From: Colivicinus sp963607765
GTDB taxonomy: Bacteria; Bacillota_I; Bacilli_A; Erysipelotrichales; Erysipelotrichaceae
Direction: 5' to 3'
Assembly: GCA_963607765.1 (NCBI GenBank)
Contig: CAVDDT010000023.1
Coordinates: 5,733-69,732, forward strand
Length of the DNA: 64,000 nt
A program made the translations under genes and the position numbers. A model generated the notes under the pieces. The model searched no databases. It was given only the letters and a program-made list of their open reading frames with translations, and had not been told where the DNA came from. Of this stretch, positions 52,424 through 61,623 are shown one piece after another (position 1 is the stretch's first letter; every line of letters begins with the position of its first letter).

Positions 52424-53937
52424 TGCAAGATAGAATTCGAATACTAGCTACAAGCGATGTACATGGATATATTTACCCATATAGTTATGCAAACAATTCT
52501 AGTGAAAATATTGGTTTAGCTAGAATTAGTACCCTTATAAAATCTTTAAGAGATGAAAATACTATCTTAATAGATAATGGTGATAATCTAGAGGGTTCTC
52601 CTTTGATGTATTATCATATGCATTATTTAAAAGATGAGTATTTTCCAATTGCTGATGTCTTAAATGAAATTGGTTATGATTATGTCAATGTTGGCAATCA
52701 TGATTTCAACTACGGTGAAGATGAATTAAATGTTTATCTAAATCAATTGGATGCTAAGTGTATAACTTCTAATATTCTATATAAGGACAAGATAATTGGT
52801 TGTCCATATGTTATTAGGGAAATAGCTGGTAAAAGATTGGCTATCTTTGGACTAACTACACAATATATTCCTAATTGGGAAAGCGATGATCATATTATTC
52901 ATTCCAAATTCTTGGATGCCTATAAAAGCTGTAAAAAAACTGTTGAATATCTAAAGGACAACGAACATCCAGATTACATAATTTGTGTGTATCATGGTGG
53001 TTTTGAAAGAGATTTAGAAACTGGTGAGCCAACTGAGGATTTAACTCTTGAGAATGAGGGTTATCAAATGCTTAAGGATATTAAAGGCATTGATGTTTTA
53101 ATAAGTGGTCATCAACATCGTTCTATTTCTGGAAAATTGTTTGATACTGTTTATACACAAACAAAAGATAAAGGCAGCGAAATAGCTTGTGTAGATATCT
53201 ATCCTAATAAGATAGAGGCTAAAATTATTCCTGTTGATTCTAATCCAGATGAAGACATCATGAATCTTGTGATTGATGAAGAAAATATGTGTCAAAACTG
53301 GTTAGATACTCCTCTTGGCACAAGTAATGTTGACTTAAGAATAATAGATGAAGATGATGCTAGAGTAAATAAAGCTCAACTTATCACTTTCTTAAACATT
53401 GTTTCTAAAGAAGCTGGTGGAGCTGATTTAAATAGTAATTCTTTATTTGATAGAGCTACGGGTTTTGGCAAAGATATTACAATGAGAAACATTGTTAGTA
53501 CTTATGTTTTCCCTAATACATTGGTTGTTAAAAAGGTTACAGGCAAGATTTTAAGACAATATCTTGAGAAAAATGCAGAATATTTTGATATAGATGATGA
53601 TAGGATTGTTGTTACTGCGAAATATTTGGCACCTAAATTAATGAAGTACAACTATGATATGGTTGATGGGGTAGAATATACTATCAAAGTATCAAATGAA
53701 GTTGGCAAAAGAATCATTTCTTTAACTAAGGATGGTAAGGAAATTAAAGATGATGATGAGTTTACTATTTGTGTAAATAATTATCGAGCAACTGGTGGTG
53801 GTAATTTCTATATGATTAAGGATGCACCTGTTGTCAAAGAGGTTTCTAGTAGTATGGTTGATTTGTTGGCAAATTTTATCATTAAACATAAGGTTGTTGA
53901 TTTTAAACCAGTAAATAATATTAAGGTTATAAAGTAG
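52423..53937 (+). CDS. 5'-nucleotidase / cyclic phosphodiesterase family protein, no signal peptide
   Basis: A 504-residue member of the UshA/5'-nucleotidase family. The N-terminal metallophosphatase has ILATSDVHGY, DNGDNLEG, VGNHDFNYG, VYHGG and SGHQH, which bind two metals. The C-terminal part holds the substrate-binding domain (FDRATGFGKDITMRNI, NNYRATGGGNFYMI). Family members are usually secreted, but this one begins MQDRIRILATSD with no signal peptide, so it should act in the cytoplasm. Its position at the end of the transporter operon suggests that an imported phosphate ester is split inside the cell. Confidence 0.9.
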   Translation: MQDRIRILATSDVHGYIYPYSYANNSSENIGLARISTLIKSLRDENTILIDNGDNLEGSPLMYYHMHYLKDEYFPIADVLNEIGYDYVNVGNHDFNYGEDELNVYLNQLDAKCITSNILYKDKIIGCPYVIREIAGKRLAIFGLTTQYIPNWESDDHIIHSKFLDAYKSCKKTVEYLKDNEHPDYIICVYHGGFERDLETGEPTEDLTLENEGYQMLKDIKGIDVLISGHQHRSISGKLFDTVYTQTKDKGSEIACVDIYPNKIEAKIIPVDSNPDEDIMNLVIDEENMCQNWLDTPLGTSNVDLRIIDEDDARVNKAQLITFLNIVSKEAGGADLNSNSLFDRATGFGKDITMRNIVSTYVFPNTLVVKKVTGKILRQYLEKNAEYFDIDDDRIVVTAKYLAPKLMKYNYDMVDGVEYTIKVSNEVGKRIISLTKDGKEIKDDDEFTICVNNYRATGGGNFYMIKDAPVVKEVSSSMVDLLANFIIKHKVVDFKPVNNIKVIK

Positions 53938-53960
53938 CTTGTTAAAGCTACTTTCTTTTT
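53931..53960 (+). terminator. terminator of the phnCEE operon
   Basis: AAAGTAGCTT-gtta-AAGCTACTTT (53931-53954) followed by CTTTTT; the stem includes the stop codon. Confidence 0.88.
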
Positions 53961-53961
53961 G

Positions 53962-53967
53962 TATGAT
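53962..53967 (+). promoter_or_regulatory. -10 of the GntR gene, 6 nt before ATG
   Basis: TATGAT (53962-53967), TTAAAT, then ATG at 53974. No Shine-Dalgarno is present; this predicts a leaderless mRNA. Confidence 0.5.
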
Positions 53968-53973
53968 TTAAAT

Positions 53974-54657
53974 ATGGCAAATAATACTCTTGTGGAAAAA
54001 ACGGCTGATTCAATATTAAAGATGATTCAAAACAAGCCATATCAAGTACATGATAAGCTTCCTACCGAAAGAGAACTTTGTGAAGTTACTGGGGCTGGTA
54101 GAAATACTGTTAGAGAAGCTTTAAAAATATTAGTATCAAGAAATATAGTTGAGATTAAACAAGGATCAGGCTGTTTTGTTTCAAGCAAAATGGGCGTGTC
54201 TGATGATCCACTTGGCTTTTCAATGATTAAAGATAGAGTTAAATTAACTAAAGATTTATTACAAGTAAGAGAAATGATTGAGCCAGGTATCGCTTCATTG
54301 GCTGCACAATGTGCTGATAAAGAAGATGTTTTGAAGCTAGAAGAAGTTCTAAAACAAATGGAAATGTTGATGAAACAACACAAAGATTATTCTTCTTTAG
54401 ATACCAAGTTTCATACTTTGATTGCTAAATGTACACATAATATTGTAATGGAGAATTTAATTCCTGTTATTTCAAGTGGTGTTGAGGTGTTCGCAAAAGA
54501 GGTTGAGGAGACTGAATTTGAGAAGACGATGATTACTCATAGAAAAATTTTTGAAGCTATTAAAGATCATAGACCTATAGATGCTGAAAATGAAATGCGT
54601 TATCATTTGCTTTATAATTTAAATAGATACGAGGAAGAAACAGGCAACAAGAAATAA
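53974..54657 (+). CDS. GntR/FadR-type transcriptional regulator (FCD domain)
   Basis: A 227-residue regulator beginning MANNTLVEKTADSIL. The wHTH has LPTERELCEVTGAGRNTVREALKIL, GSGCFV. The C-terminal FCD domain has metal-type residues in DTKFHTLIAK and MRYHLLYN, plus THRKIFEAI. It may regulate the following oxidoreductase operon, which starts 120 bp later. In-frame codons before the ATG (MYDLN) are a promoter sequence, so the later start is preferred. Confidence 0.9.
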   Translation: MANNTLVEKTADSILKMIQNKPYQVHDKLPTERELCEVTGAGRNTVREALKILVSRNIVEIKQGSGCFVSSKMGVSDDPLGFSMIKDRVKLTKDLLQVREMIEPGIASLAAQCADKEDVLKLEEVLKQMEMLMKQHKDYSSLDTKFHTLIAKCTHNIVMENLIPVISSGVEVFAKEVEETEFEKTMITHRKIFEAIKDHRPIDAENEMRYHLLYNLNRYEEETGNKK

Positions 54658-54670
54658 TTGCTTGTTTTTT
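54645..54670 (+). terminator. terminator after the GntR gene
   Basis: AACAAG and CTTGTT (54646-54651, 54661-54666) followed by TTTTATT; the stem starts inside the last codons. Confidence 0.65.
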
Positions 54671-54777
54671 ATTGTTTAGAATCAATGTGTATGATAATAT
54701 TAAATTGTAAATTGGTAGGATGAATTTAAGATAATAATTGAAAATATCCTAAAATATGCATGAAAGAAGGAAAATAT

Positions 54778-56241
54778 ATGGGACGATTTGATGTACTGAT
54801 AGTAGGTGGTGGCGTTGTAGGTAGTGCCATTGCTAGAGAACTTACTAGATACAAGCTTCATATTGGTGTTTTGGAAAAGAACCTTGATGTTTGTTATGAG
54901 ACTAGTGGTAGAAACTCTGGCGTTGTTCATGGTGGATTTGCTTATGATACTGGCACTTTAAAGGCTAAGCTTTGTGTTGAAGGCAATAAAATGATGGACC
55001 AATTGTCTAAGGAACTTGGCTTTGAATTTAAAAGATGTGGCAAGGTTCTTGTTGGCAAAACAGACGAAGATTTAGAGAATTTAAAGAAGACAATTGCCCA
55101 AGGAGAAAAAAATGGTGCTAGCAATCTTTCTTTAATTAATAAAGAAGAACTTCATAAAATTTGTCCTACTGCTGTTGGTGAATTTGCGATGTTTTCTAAA
55201 AATTCTGGCATTTTAGATCCGTTTAATTACACTATCGCTTTAGCAGAGAATGCTGTAGAAAATGGTGCTGAATATTTTTTGGATAATGAAGTTATAGATA
55301 TCGAATATAAAAAAGATGAAGATATTTATTTGGTTAAGACAAATAAGGCTACTTATGAAACATATTGGGTGATAAATAGTGCTGGGCTTGGATGTGGAAA
55401 AATTTCTGATATGCTTGGCATAAAGGGATATAAGATAATTGGTTCTAAAGGAGACTATATTATTTTAGATAGAAGAATGGGCGAGCTTCTTCCGATGCCT
55501 ATTTATCCAGTTCCAAGTAATACTTATATGGGAATTCATGTAACAAATACTACTGATGGCAATGTAATTATTGGGCCTAATGCAGATATGACCAATAATT
55601 TCGAATACTATGGAGTATCTAGCGAAAATATTGAATATTTAGCTAAGAGTGCTAGTGATATTTGGCCTTATATAAAGAAGAGCGATTACATTAGAAATTA
55701 TTCCGGTATTCTACCTAAATGGGTTGATGATAATGGCGTTATACAAGATTTTAAGATAGAAATAAGAGACGATATTGCCCCACATGCGGTTAACTTGGTT
55801 GGAATTGAATCTCCTGGTTTAACGGCTGCTGTTCCTATTGGCAAGATGGTTGTTTCAATGATTAAAGAAAGACAAGAACTAGAAGAAAATAATCATTTTA
55901 ATCCTAATAGAAAGTCAATTATTCGTTTTGAGTCTCAGGATGATGAAACAAAGGCTAAATTGATTAAGGAAAATCCTGATTATGGAGAAATTATTTGCAG
56001 GTGTGAGAAGGTTAGCAAGGCTGAGATTTTACAAGCAATTCATAATCCTTTAAATGTTAAGACAATGACTGGCATTAAGTATCGTACAAGGTCAATGATG
56101 GGCAGATGCCAAGGTGGTTATTGTCAAATGCGTATCGAAAAGATGATTGAAGAAGAACTTGGTGTTAAGGATACCAATGTCCGTTATGCAAGGCAAAATT
56201 CTTGGTTATTTACAGGTGAAGTTAGAAAGGATGGTGAATAG
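54778..56241 (+). CDS. FAD-dependent glycerol-3-phosphate dehydrogenase-like protein with [2Fe-2S] domain
   Basis: The 487-residue protein begins VLIVGGGVVGSAIARELTRY (FAD-binding). GRNSGVVHGGFAYDTG, INSAGLGCGKISDML and the ESPGLTAAVPIGKMV segment fit the DadA/GlpA-type FAD oxidoreductases. The C-terminal BFD-like domain has CRCEKVSK and GRCQGGYCQ, four cysteines for a [2Fe-2S] cluster. With the two following genes it forms the anaerobic GlpABC-like arrangement of Bacillota. A start at 54760 is possible; 54778 has AAGGAAA upstream. Confidence 0.88.
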   Translation: MGRFDVLIVGGGVVGSAIARELTRYKLHIGVLEKNLDVCYETSGRNSGVVHGGFAYDTGTLKAKLCVEGNKMMDQLSKELGFEFKRCGKVLVGKTDEDLENLKKTIAQGEKNGASNLSLINKEELHKICPTAVGEFAMFSKNSGILDPFNYTIALAENAVENGAEYFLDNEVIDIEYKKDEDIYLVKTNKATYETYWVINSAGLGCGKISDMLGIKGYKIIGSKGDYIILDRRMGELLPMPIYPVPSNTYMGIHVTNTTDGNVIIGPNADMTNNFEYYGVSSENIEYLAKSASDIWPYIKKSDYIRNYSGILPKWVDDNGVIQDFKIEIRDDIAPHAVNLVGIESPGLTAAVPIGKMVVSMIKERQELEENNHFNPNRKSIIRFESQDDETKAKLIKENPDYGEIICRCEKVSKAEILQAIHNPLNVKTMTGIKYRTRSMMGRCQGGYCQMRIEKMIEEELGVKDTNVRYARQNSWLFTGEVRKDGE

Positions 56242-56242
56242 T

Positions 56243-57475
56243 ATGGAATATAGAGATGTAGTTATTGTTGGTGGCGGTCCAGCCGGGCTTTCAGCTGCTG
56301 TAGAGCTATATAAAAAGGGTATAAAAGATGTGCTTATTGTTGAAAGAGAAAAGACAATGGGTGGTATTTTAAGACAATGCATTCATGATGGTTTTGGCTT
56401 AACTAGATTTAAGGAAACTTTATCTGGTCCTGAGTATGCCCAAAAATTTATTGATGAAGTTGTTGAACTTAATATTCCATATATCACTGATACTACCGTT
56501 CTTTCTATTTCTGAAGATAAAATTGTTACAGTTGCTAATAAGGATGGTTTAAAGAAAATTAAAGCTAAGGCCGTTATCTTAACAATGGGATGCAGAGAGA
56601 GAACGCGTGGCGCTTTATCTATTCCAGGAGAAAGACCTGCTGGTGTTTTTACAGCTGGTGTAGCTCAAGCTTATATCAACCTTTATAATCGAATGGTTGG
56701 AAAAGAAGTTGTCATCTTAGGGTCTGGTGATATCGGCATGATTATGGCAAGACGTCTCACTTTAGAAGGTGCACATGTAAAGGCGGTGTTTGAAATACAG
56801 CCTATTCCAAGTGGTCTTCCTCGTAATATTGAACAATGTTTAAATGACTATAATATTCCTTTATATCTAAGTCATACTATTACAAATATTCATGGCAAAG
56901 AGAGGGTTACAGGTGTTACAGTTTCTGAAGTTGATGAGAATTTAAGGCCAATTAAGGGAACAGAAAAAGAATATGAATGTGATACGGTCATTTTATCAGT
57001 TGGCTTAATTCCGGAGAACGAGCTTTCATTAGATGCTGGTGTGCCATTAGATTCCAGAACTAAGGGCGCTGTTGTAGATGAATTCTTACAAACAGAGAAA
57101 GAGGGTTTCTTTGCGGCTGGAAATGTTTTACATGTTCATGATTTAGTTGATTTTGTTTCTTTAGAAGCTGAAAAGCTTGCAGATGGTGTAGCTGAATATG
57201 TTACCAATGGTAAGCTTGATGAATGTGACATTAAGGTTGTAGCTAATAAGGGTATTAATCATACTGTTCCAATGAAAGTTAGTGGAAATAGAGATGTAAA
57301 CATTTCGATGAGAGTTTCTAAAAAGTTTGAAAATTGTACTATTGAGATTAAGCAGGGTGATGTTGTGTTAGCTAAGAAGTTCATGAAGAAGGCTTTACCG
57401 GCTGAAATGATTCAAATTCCTGTTAAAAAAGATAGTTTTGTAAGTAAAGAAGATATAGAGGTTAGTGTTTTATGA
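56243..57475 (+). CDS. NAD(P)/FAD-dependent oxidoreductase
   Basis: A 410-residue flavoprotein with two nucleotide-binding motifs, VVIVGGGPAGLSAAVELYK at the N-terminus and VVILGSGDIGMIMARRL in the middle, and GCRERTRGALSIPGERPAGVFTAG between. Homologues are the second subunit of GlpA-type systems and sarcosine-oxidase-like proteins. It probably passes electrons from the first protein to a carrier. The longer start (56147) overlaps the preceding gene and is rejected; the stop overlaps the next start (ATGA). Confidence 0.9.
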   Translation: MEYRDVVIVGGGPAGLSAAVELYKKGIKDVLIVEREKTMGGILRQCIHDGFGLTRFKETLSGPEYAQKFIDEVVELNIPYITDTTVLSISEDKIVTVANKDGLKKIKAKAVILTMGCRERTRGALSIPGERPAGVFTAGVAQAYINLYNRMVGKEVVILGSGDIGMIMARRLTLEGAHVKAVFEIQPIPSGLPRNIEQCLNDYNIPLYLSHTITNIHGKERVTGVTVSEVDENLRPIKGTEKEYECDTVILSVGLIPENELSLDAGVPLDSRTKGAVVDEFLQTEKEGFFAAGNVLHVHDLVDFVSLEAEKLADGVAEYVTNGKLDECDIKVVANKGINHTVPMKVSGNRDVNISMRVSKKFENCTIEIKQGDVVLAKKFMKKALPAEMIQIPVKKDSFVSKEDIEVSVL

Positions 57476-57834
57476 AAAGAATGATGACTTGTATAATTTG
57501 CCCAAATGGTTGTGATCTTGAGGTTGACGTTGAAGATGGAAAAGTTTCTTCGGTTACAGGAAACTTGTGTCCAAGGGGTAAAGCTTATGCTTTACAAGAA
57601 ATAGAATCTCCTAAAAGAACCATTGCTTCTTCTGTTAGAGTTAATGGCGGTGTTCTTCCTCTTGTTAGCGTGCGTTTAAATAGAGCTGTTGACAAAGATA
57701 AAATCTTTGAAGTTATGAAAGAGATTAATAAAATTTCTTTAAGTGCACCAGTTCATGTTGGTGATGTGGTTGTGGAAAATATTTTAAATCTTGGTAGTGA
57801 TTTAATCGCAACTAAGAATGTTGAAAAAGTTTAA
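57472..57834 (+). CDS. DUF1667 domain protein
   Basis: A 120-residue protein with MTCIICPNGCDLEVDV and GNLCPRGKAYALQE; four cysteines (two in CxxCxxxC plus others in NLCPRG) could bind an Fe-S cluster. DUF1667 proteins are the third gene beside GlpA-like and FAD oxidoreductase subunits in Clostridia and Thermotogae. It probably is an electron-transfer or assembly subunit. Confidence 0.9.
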   Translation: MKRMMTCIICPNGCDLEVDVEDGKVSSVTGNLCPRGKAYALQEIESPKRTIASSVRVNGGVLPLVSVRLNRAVDKDKIFEVMKEINKISLSAPVHVGDVVVENILNLGSDLIATKNVEKV

Positions 57835-57853
57835 TACTCCCTCATTAATATAA

Positions 57854-57886
57854 AACAGAGGTCACCGATTGGTGATCTCTGTTTTA
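57854..57886. terminator. terminator between DUF1667 and DUF6440 genes
   Basis: AAACAGAGGTCACC-GATT-GGTGATCTCTGTTT, with one internal G.T mismatch, followed by T. It works for both convergent transcripts. Confidence 0.88.
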
Positions 57887-58060
57887 GTTTTCTACTTTGG
57901 TAATTACTGGTTTTCCATCTTTATCTAGTAGGACAGTAAGCCCACCGGCATAACCATCAGCTCTATATAGGTAATTTACGCCAGTTTCTTTATCAACAAA
58001 TACTTCTATTCTAGTTATTGTCCCTTGTGAGTAGATAGTTTCAAATCTTTTGTTTTCCAT
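57884..58060 (-). CDS. DUF6440-like small protein
   Basis: A 58-residue protein too small for usual cut-offs. It starts MENKRFETIYSQG and has RIEVFVDKETGVNYLYR, then GYAGGLTVLLDKDGKPV, which fits the DUF6440 family (VDKETGVNYL, GLTxLLDxDGKP). AAGGAG lies 6 nt before the ATG. Function is unknown. It occupies most of the interval 57835-58194. Confidence 0.8.
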   Translation of the reverse strand: MENKRFETIYSQGTITRIEVFVDKETGVNYLYRADGYAGGLTVLLDKDGKPVITKVEN

Positions 58061-58194
58061 TGAGTTTCTCCTTTTTCTTTATTATATCTTTAAGAGTGCT
58101 TAATAAGTGCTATTATATTTTATGTTGCATTAATTCTTATTTTATGTCAAAAATATAAATATAGAGGTTATCGTTAAGGCGGTAAAAGGGTAAT

Positions 58195-59673
58195 ATGGAT
58201 AGAAAATCTGGTGTATTAATGTCGATTAGTTCTCTTCCTTCTAAAACAGGAATTGGAACTATGGGTGATAAGGCAAGAGAGTTTGTAGATTTCTTGAGTG
58301 ATTCTCATCAAACTTATTGGCAAATTCTTCCTTTATCTCCAACTTCGTATGGTGATTCACCTTATCAATCATTCAGTGCTTTTGCAGGCAATCCATATCT
58401 TATTGATTTGGACTATTTAAATAAAGATGGCTTATTAAGCAAAGAAGACTATGAGAATGTTGATTGGGAATTTAGCGGTAGAATCAATTATGGTGCTTTA
58501 TATAATAAACGCTATCCAATTTTAAGAAAAGCTTGTAGGAATTTTTTGAATCAAAACGATCTAAATGATTTTAATAAGTTTCAAGAAGAAAATGATTGGT
58601 TAGAAGATTATGCATTATTTATGACTATAAAGGAAGTTTCAAATAATGTTGGTTTAATCGATTGGGATAAAAAGTATAAAACAAAAGATTCTAGAGCTTT
58701 AGAAGATGTTAAAAGTGAGCATCATGAGTCTTACATGTTTTGGAAAGTGGTTCAATATTTGTTTTTTAGGCAATGGTTTGAATTAAAAAAAAATGCGAAT
58801 GAAAAAGGAATAAAAATAATTGGTGATTGTCCACTGTATGTTTCTAGTGATTCATGTGATGTGTTCTCAAATCCCGAATTGTTCCTAGTGGACGAAGACT
58901 TGGTTCCAAAAAAGGTCGCTGGTTGTCCACCTGATGGTTTTTCTGCTGATGGTCAATTATGGGGGAATCCTATTTATGATTGGGATTATCATCTAGATAC
59001 AAATTTTTCTTGGTGGATTAAGAGGGTCAAACATTTATGCAGCATATATGATTATGTACGAATTGATCATTTTAGAGGACTAAGTGCTTATTATGTGATT
59101 GATTATGGGGAGTCTACAGCCAAAAATGGCAAGTGGATAACTGGCCCTGGCAAAGCATTTATAAAAGCTATTAGGGATAATGTTGGCGAAAATATTATTG
59201 CGGAAGACTTGGGCTATAAGGATGATGATGTTAAAAGCTTATTAGAATATAGCAAATACCCTGGAATGGGTGTGCTGGAATTTGCGTTTGATTCAATAGA
59301 TTCTATTGGCAATGACAATATTCCTTATAATCTAAAAAAGAATCAAATAGCTTATATTGGTACACATGATAATCAAACTCTAATGGGCTGGCTTGATGAG
59401 ATTAGTCCTGAGACTTTAAAATTTTGCAAAGACTATATTGGGTATTCAGATGACAAAGAATTCAATTGGGCAATGATTAGGTGCTTGATGTCTACTGTTT
59501 GCGATACAGTCATTGTTCAAGCACAAGATTTATTGGGACTTGGCAAAGAAGCTAGAATGAATGAACCTAGTACTTGTGGAAAAAATTGGCAATGGATGGC
59601 AGAAGAGAATAGTTTTACTAAGGAAATCGGTGAACGTTTAAAGGAATTAACGCATATATATGGAAGAGCATAG
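58195..59673 (+). CDS. malQ: 4-alpha-glucanotransferase
   Basis: A 492-residue amylomaltase of GH77. The N-terminal GVLMSISSLPSKTGIGTMG and PLSPTSYGDSPYQSFSAFAGNPYLI are family marks; catalytic acids lie in VRIDHFRGLSAYY, IIAEDLG and IGTHDNQT. It rearranges malto-oligosaccharides. AAAGGG precedes the ATG. No other maltose genes are in the window. Confidence 0.95.
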   Translation: MDRKSGVLMSISSLPSKTGIGTMGDKAREFVDFLSDSHQTYWQILPLSPTSYGDSPYQSFSAFAGNPYLIDLDYLNKDGLLSKEDYENVDWEFSGRINYGALYNKRYPILRKACRNFLNQNDLNDFNKFQEENDWLEDYALFMTIKEVSNNVGLIDWDKKYKTKDSRALEDVKSEHHESYMFWKVVQYLFFRQWFELKKNANEKGIKIIGDCPLYVSSDSCDVFSNPELFLVDEDLVPKKVAGCPPDGFSADGQLWGNPIYDWDYHLDTNFSWWIKRVKHLCSIYDYVRIDHFRGLSAYYVIDYGESTAKNGKWITGPGKAFIKAIRDNVGENIIAEDLGYKDDDVKSLLEYSKYPGMGVLEFAFDSIDSIGNDNIPYNLKKNQIAYIGTHDNQTLMGWLDEISPETLKFCKDYIGYSDDKEFNWAMIRCLMSTVCDTVIVQAQDLLGLGKEARMNEPSTCGKNWQWMAEENSFTKEIGERLKELTHIYGRA

Positions 59674-59712
59674 AAAACTTTAGTCATCTTCAAATTATTA
59701 ATAAAATTTTAA

Positions 59713-59738
59713 AAGAGAACTATTTATATAGTTCTCTT
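59713..59738 (-). terminator. rarA terminator overlapping the stop codon
   Basis: AAGAGAACTAT and ATAGTTCTCTT (59738-59728 and 59723-59713) followed by TTTT on the minus strand; the 5' arm is the last codons of rarA. Confidence 0.8.
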
Positions 59739-60973
59739 AACTTATTTGTTCGTTTATTCTTCTTTAGCTCTTCATAGATTTGCTTAAGCTGTTGTTCATA
59801 TCTATTAGGATTAAAGTCATTAATAAATTCGACATCTTTAATTTCATTTGGAAGATATTGAATTTTATGGAAACAATCATATCGATCATAAGAATATCTA
59901 TCTTCTTGTGGAATTGTTGGGGTAAATTTTAGATATTCAGGTACTTCATAAGCTTTTTTTGAAACAAGTTCTTGAGCTTTGTGTACCGCATCAACGCCTG
60001 TTCTAGATTTAGGAGAAAGGCATAAATCAATGATATGTACTCCAAGGGGAATAATTGCTTCTGGGAAGCCAACATGTTCAGCTGCCATACAAGCATTATA
60101 AGTTCTCGCTATTAGAGCTGGATTAGCTAGACCAATATCTTCATAGGCTATAACCAACAATCTTCTTGTGATTGAAGCTTCATCTCCAGATTGTGCTAAT
60201 AGAGCTAGATAATATAGTGCACCATTAACATCGCTTCCCCTTATTGATTTTTGAAGGGCCGATAACAAATCATAGTGGCCATCTTCACTTCCAAAAGATC
60301 TCTGGTTTGTATATTTGCATTGTTCTTTAACATCTTCAATAGTAATATGTTTATCGCTTGAAACAAGTGATGATAATTCTAGAACATTTAAGCCAAATCT
60401 GATATCTCCATTTGCGACATCAGCAATTAGATTTAAGGCATCTTCATCAATTGTATATTCATTATTTAGACCATCTTTATTTTTAATTGCGTTTAAAATT
60501 GCTTCTTTAATGTCTTCTTTATCTAATGCCTTTAGTTCAAAAAGGTGGCATCTACTTCTAATGGCAGGATTTATAGAATGGTATGGATTGGCTGTTGTAC
60601 ATCCAATTAAAATAATTGATCCATTTTCGACATGTGGTAATAATAAATCCTGTTTATCTTTATTCAATCGATGAACTTCATCACATATTAAAATAATTTG
60701 CCCTGACAATTCTGCTTCAATAAAAATAGAATCCAAATCTTTTTTGTTACCAGTTACCGCATTAAATTTCTTATATGGTTTCTTTAAAACTTTGGCGATA
60801 ACTTCCGCAAGAGTAGTTTTTCCAATTCCTGGTGGGCCAAAAAAAATAGATGAAAAAATCGTGTCTTTTTCAAGACATTTCCTAATTATTCCATTTGGCC
60901 CAACTAGATGTTTTTGGCCAATAATATCATCCAATGTTTCGGGTCTTAATCTATATGCTAAGGGTTTACTCAT
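59720..60973 (-). CDS. rarA: replication-associated recombination protein A (MgsA/RarA)
   Basis: A 417-residue AAA+ ATPase acting at stalled forks. Walker A is GPPGIGKTTLAE, Walker B ILICDEVHR, and SIRGSDVNGALYYLALLAQSGDE with IAYEDIGLANPAL are C-terminal marks. The start at 60973 (MSKPLAYRLRPE) overlaps the HAD gene stop by 4 bp; the longer start (61018) would overlap more and lacks support. Confidence 0.95.
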   Translation of the reverse strand: MSKPLAYRLRPETLDDIIGQKHLVGPNGIIRKCLEKDTIFSSIFFGPPGIGKTTLAEVIAKVLKKPYKKFNAVTGNKKDLDSIFIEAELSGQIILICDEVHRLNKDKQDLLLPHVENGSIILIGCTTANPYHSINPAIRSRCHLFELKALDKEDIKEAILNAIKNKDGLNNEYTIDEDALNLIADVANGDIRFGLNVLELSSLVSSDKHITIEDVKEQCKYTNQRSFGSEDGHYDLLSALQKSIRGSDVNGALYYLALLAQSGDEASITRRLLVIAYEDIGLANPALIARTYNACMAAEHVGFPEAIIPLGVHIIDLCLSPKSRTGVDAVHKAQELVSKKAYEVPEYLKFTPTIPQEDRYSYDRYDCFHKIQYLPNEIKDVEFINDFNPNRYEQQLKQIYEELKKNKRTNKLRELYK

Positions 60974-61623
60974 AATAATTTCTTTGTGATATCTATCGCT
61001 TCTATTAAATTGTTGCACATGGCATACGTTTTATTTTGAACATCTTTTGGAATAGCTACTTGATCTGGTATGCCGATTACTTTTATACCAGCATTGTATC
61101 CACTTAATATTCCGTTTATTGAATCTTCAAAAATAAGAGCTTCTTCTTTTTGAAAGTTATAATATTCCATCGCTTTTAAATAAATATCAGGGGCGGGCTT
61201 AGAATTTTTTATTTCATCACCAAACACCATCGAATCAATGTATTTTAATAATCCTGTTTTTTCTAAAACAGGCATTTGTTTATCTCTATAGGTAGAGGTC
61301 GCGATAGCGATTTTAACATTATTTTCTTTTAAATATTCAAGTATTTCAAAAGTTCCTTCTTTAACTTTAACTGGTTCTTTTTCATAAATATCGTCCATCA
61401 GTTTTCTTAAATTAGAAAGATAAGCATCATACTTATCATCCCCACCTAAATCATCAGAAATAAGTTTTCGAATAGCAGCTTGTGTTGCCCCAAATGTTTT
61501 ATATATCGTTTCCATTCTTACTGGATAATTATGTGTCTTAATGTTTTTAATGGCGGCTTTTAAATAAACGGATTCAGAGTCTACTAAAGTTCCATCAACA
61601 TCAAATATAGCTAACTTAATCAT
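60970..61623 (-). CDS. HAD hydrolase, beta-phosphoglucomutase/phosphatase-like
   Basis: A 217-residue subfamily IA HAD protein: FDVDGTLVDSE, IAIATSTYRDKQ, KPAPDIYLKAM and IFEDSINGILSGYNAG. It may be a sugar-phosphate phosphatase or mutase. TATAAT (61635-61630) ends 6 nt before the ATG and no Shine-Dalgarno is present, so it is a leaderless candidate. It is in an operon with rarA. Confidence 0.88.
   Translation of the reverse strand: MIKLAIFDVDGTLVDSESVYLKAAIKNIKTHNYPVRMETIYKTFGATQAAIRKLISDDLGGDDKYDAYLSNLRKLMDDIYEKEPVKVKEGTFEILEYLKENNVKIAIATSTYRDKQMPVLEKTGLLKYIDSMVFGDEIKNSKPAPDIYLKAMEYYNFQKEEALIFEDSINGILSGYNAGIKVIGIPDQVAIPKDVQNKTYAMCNNLIEAIDITKKLL

Noticed and set aside
44286..53937. C-P lyase phosphonate degradation locus
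   Set aside because: Only binding protein, ATPase and permeases are present; no phnGHIJKLM genes.
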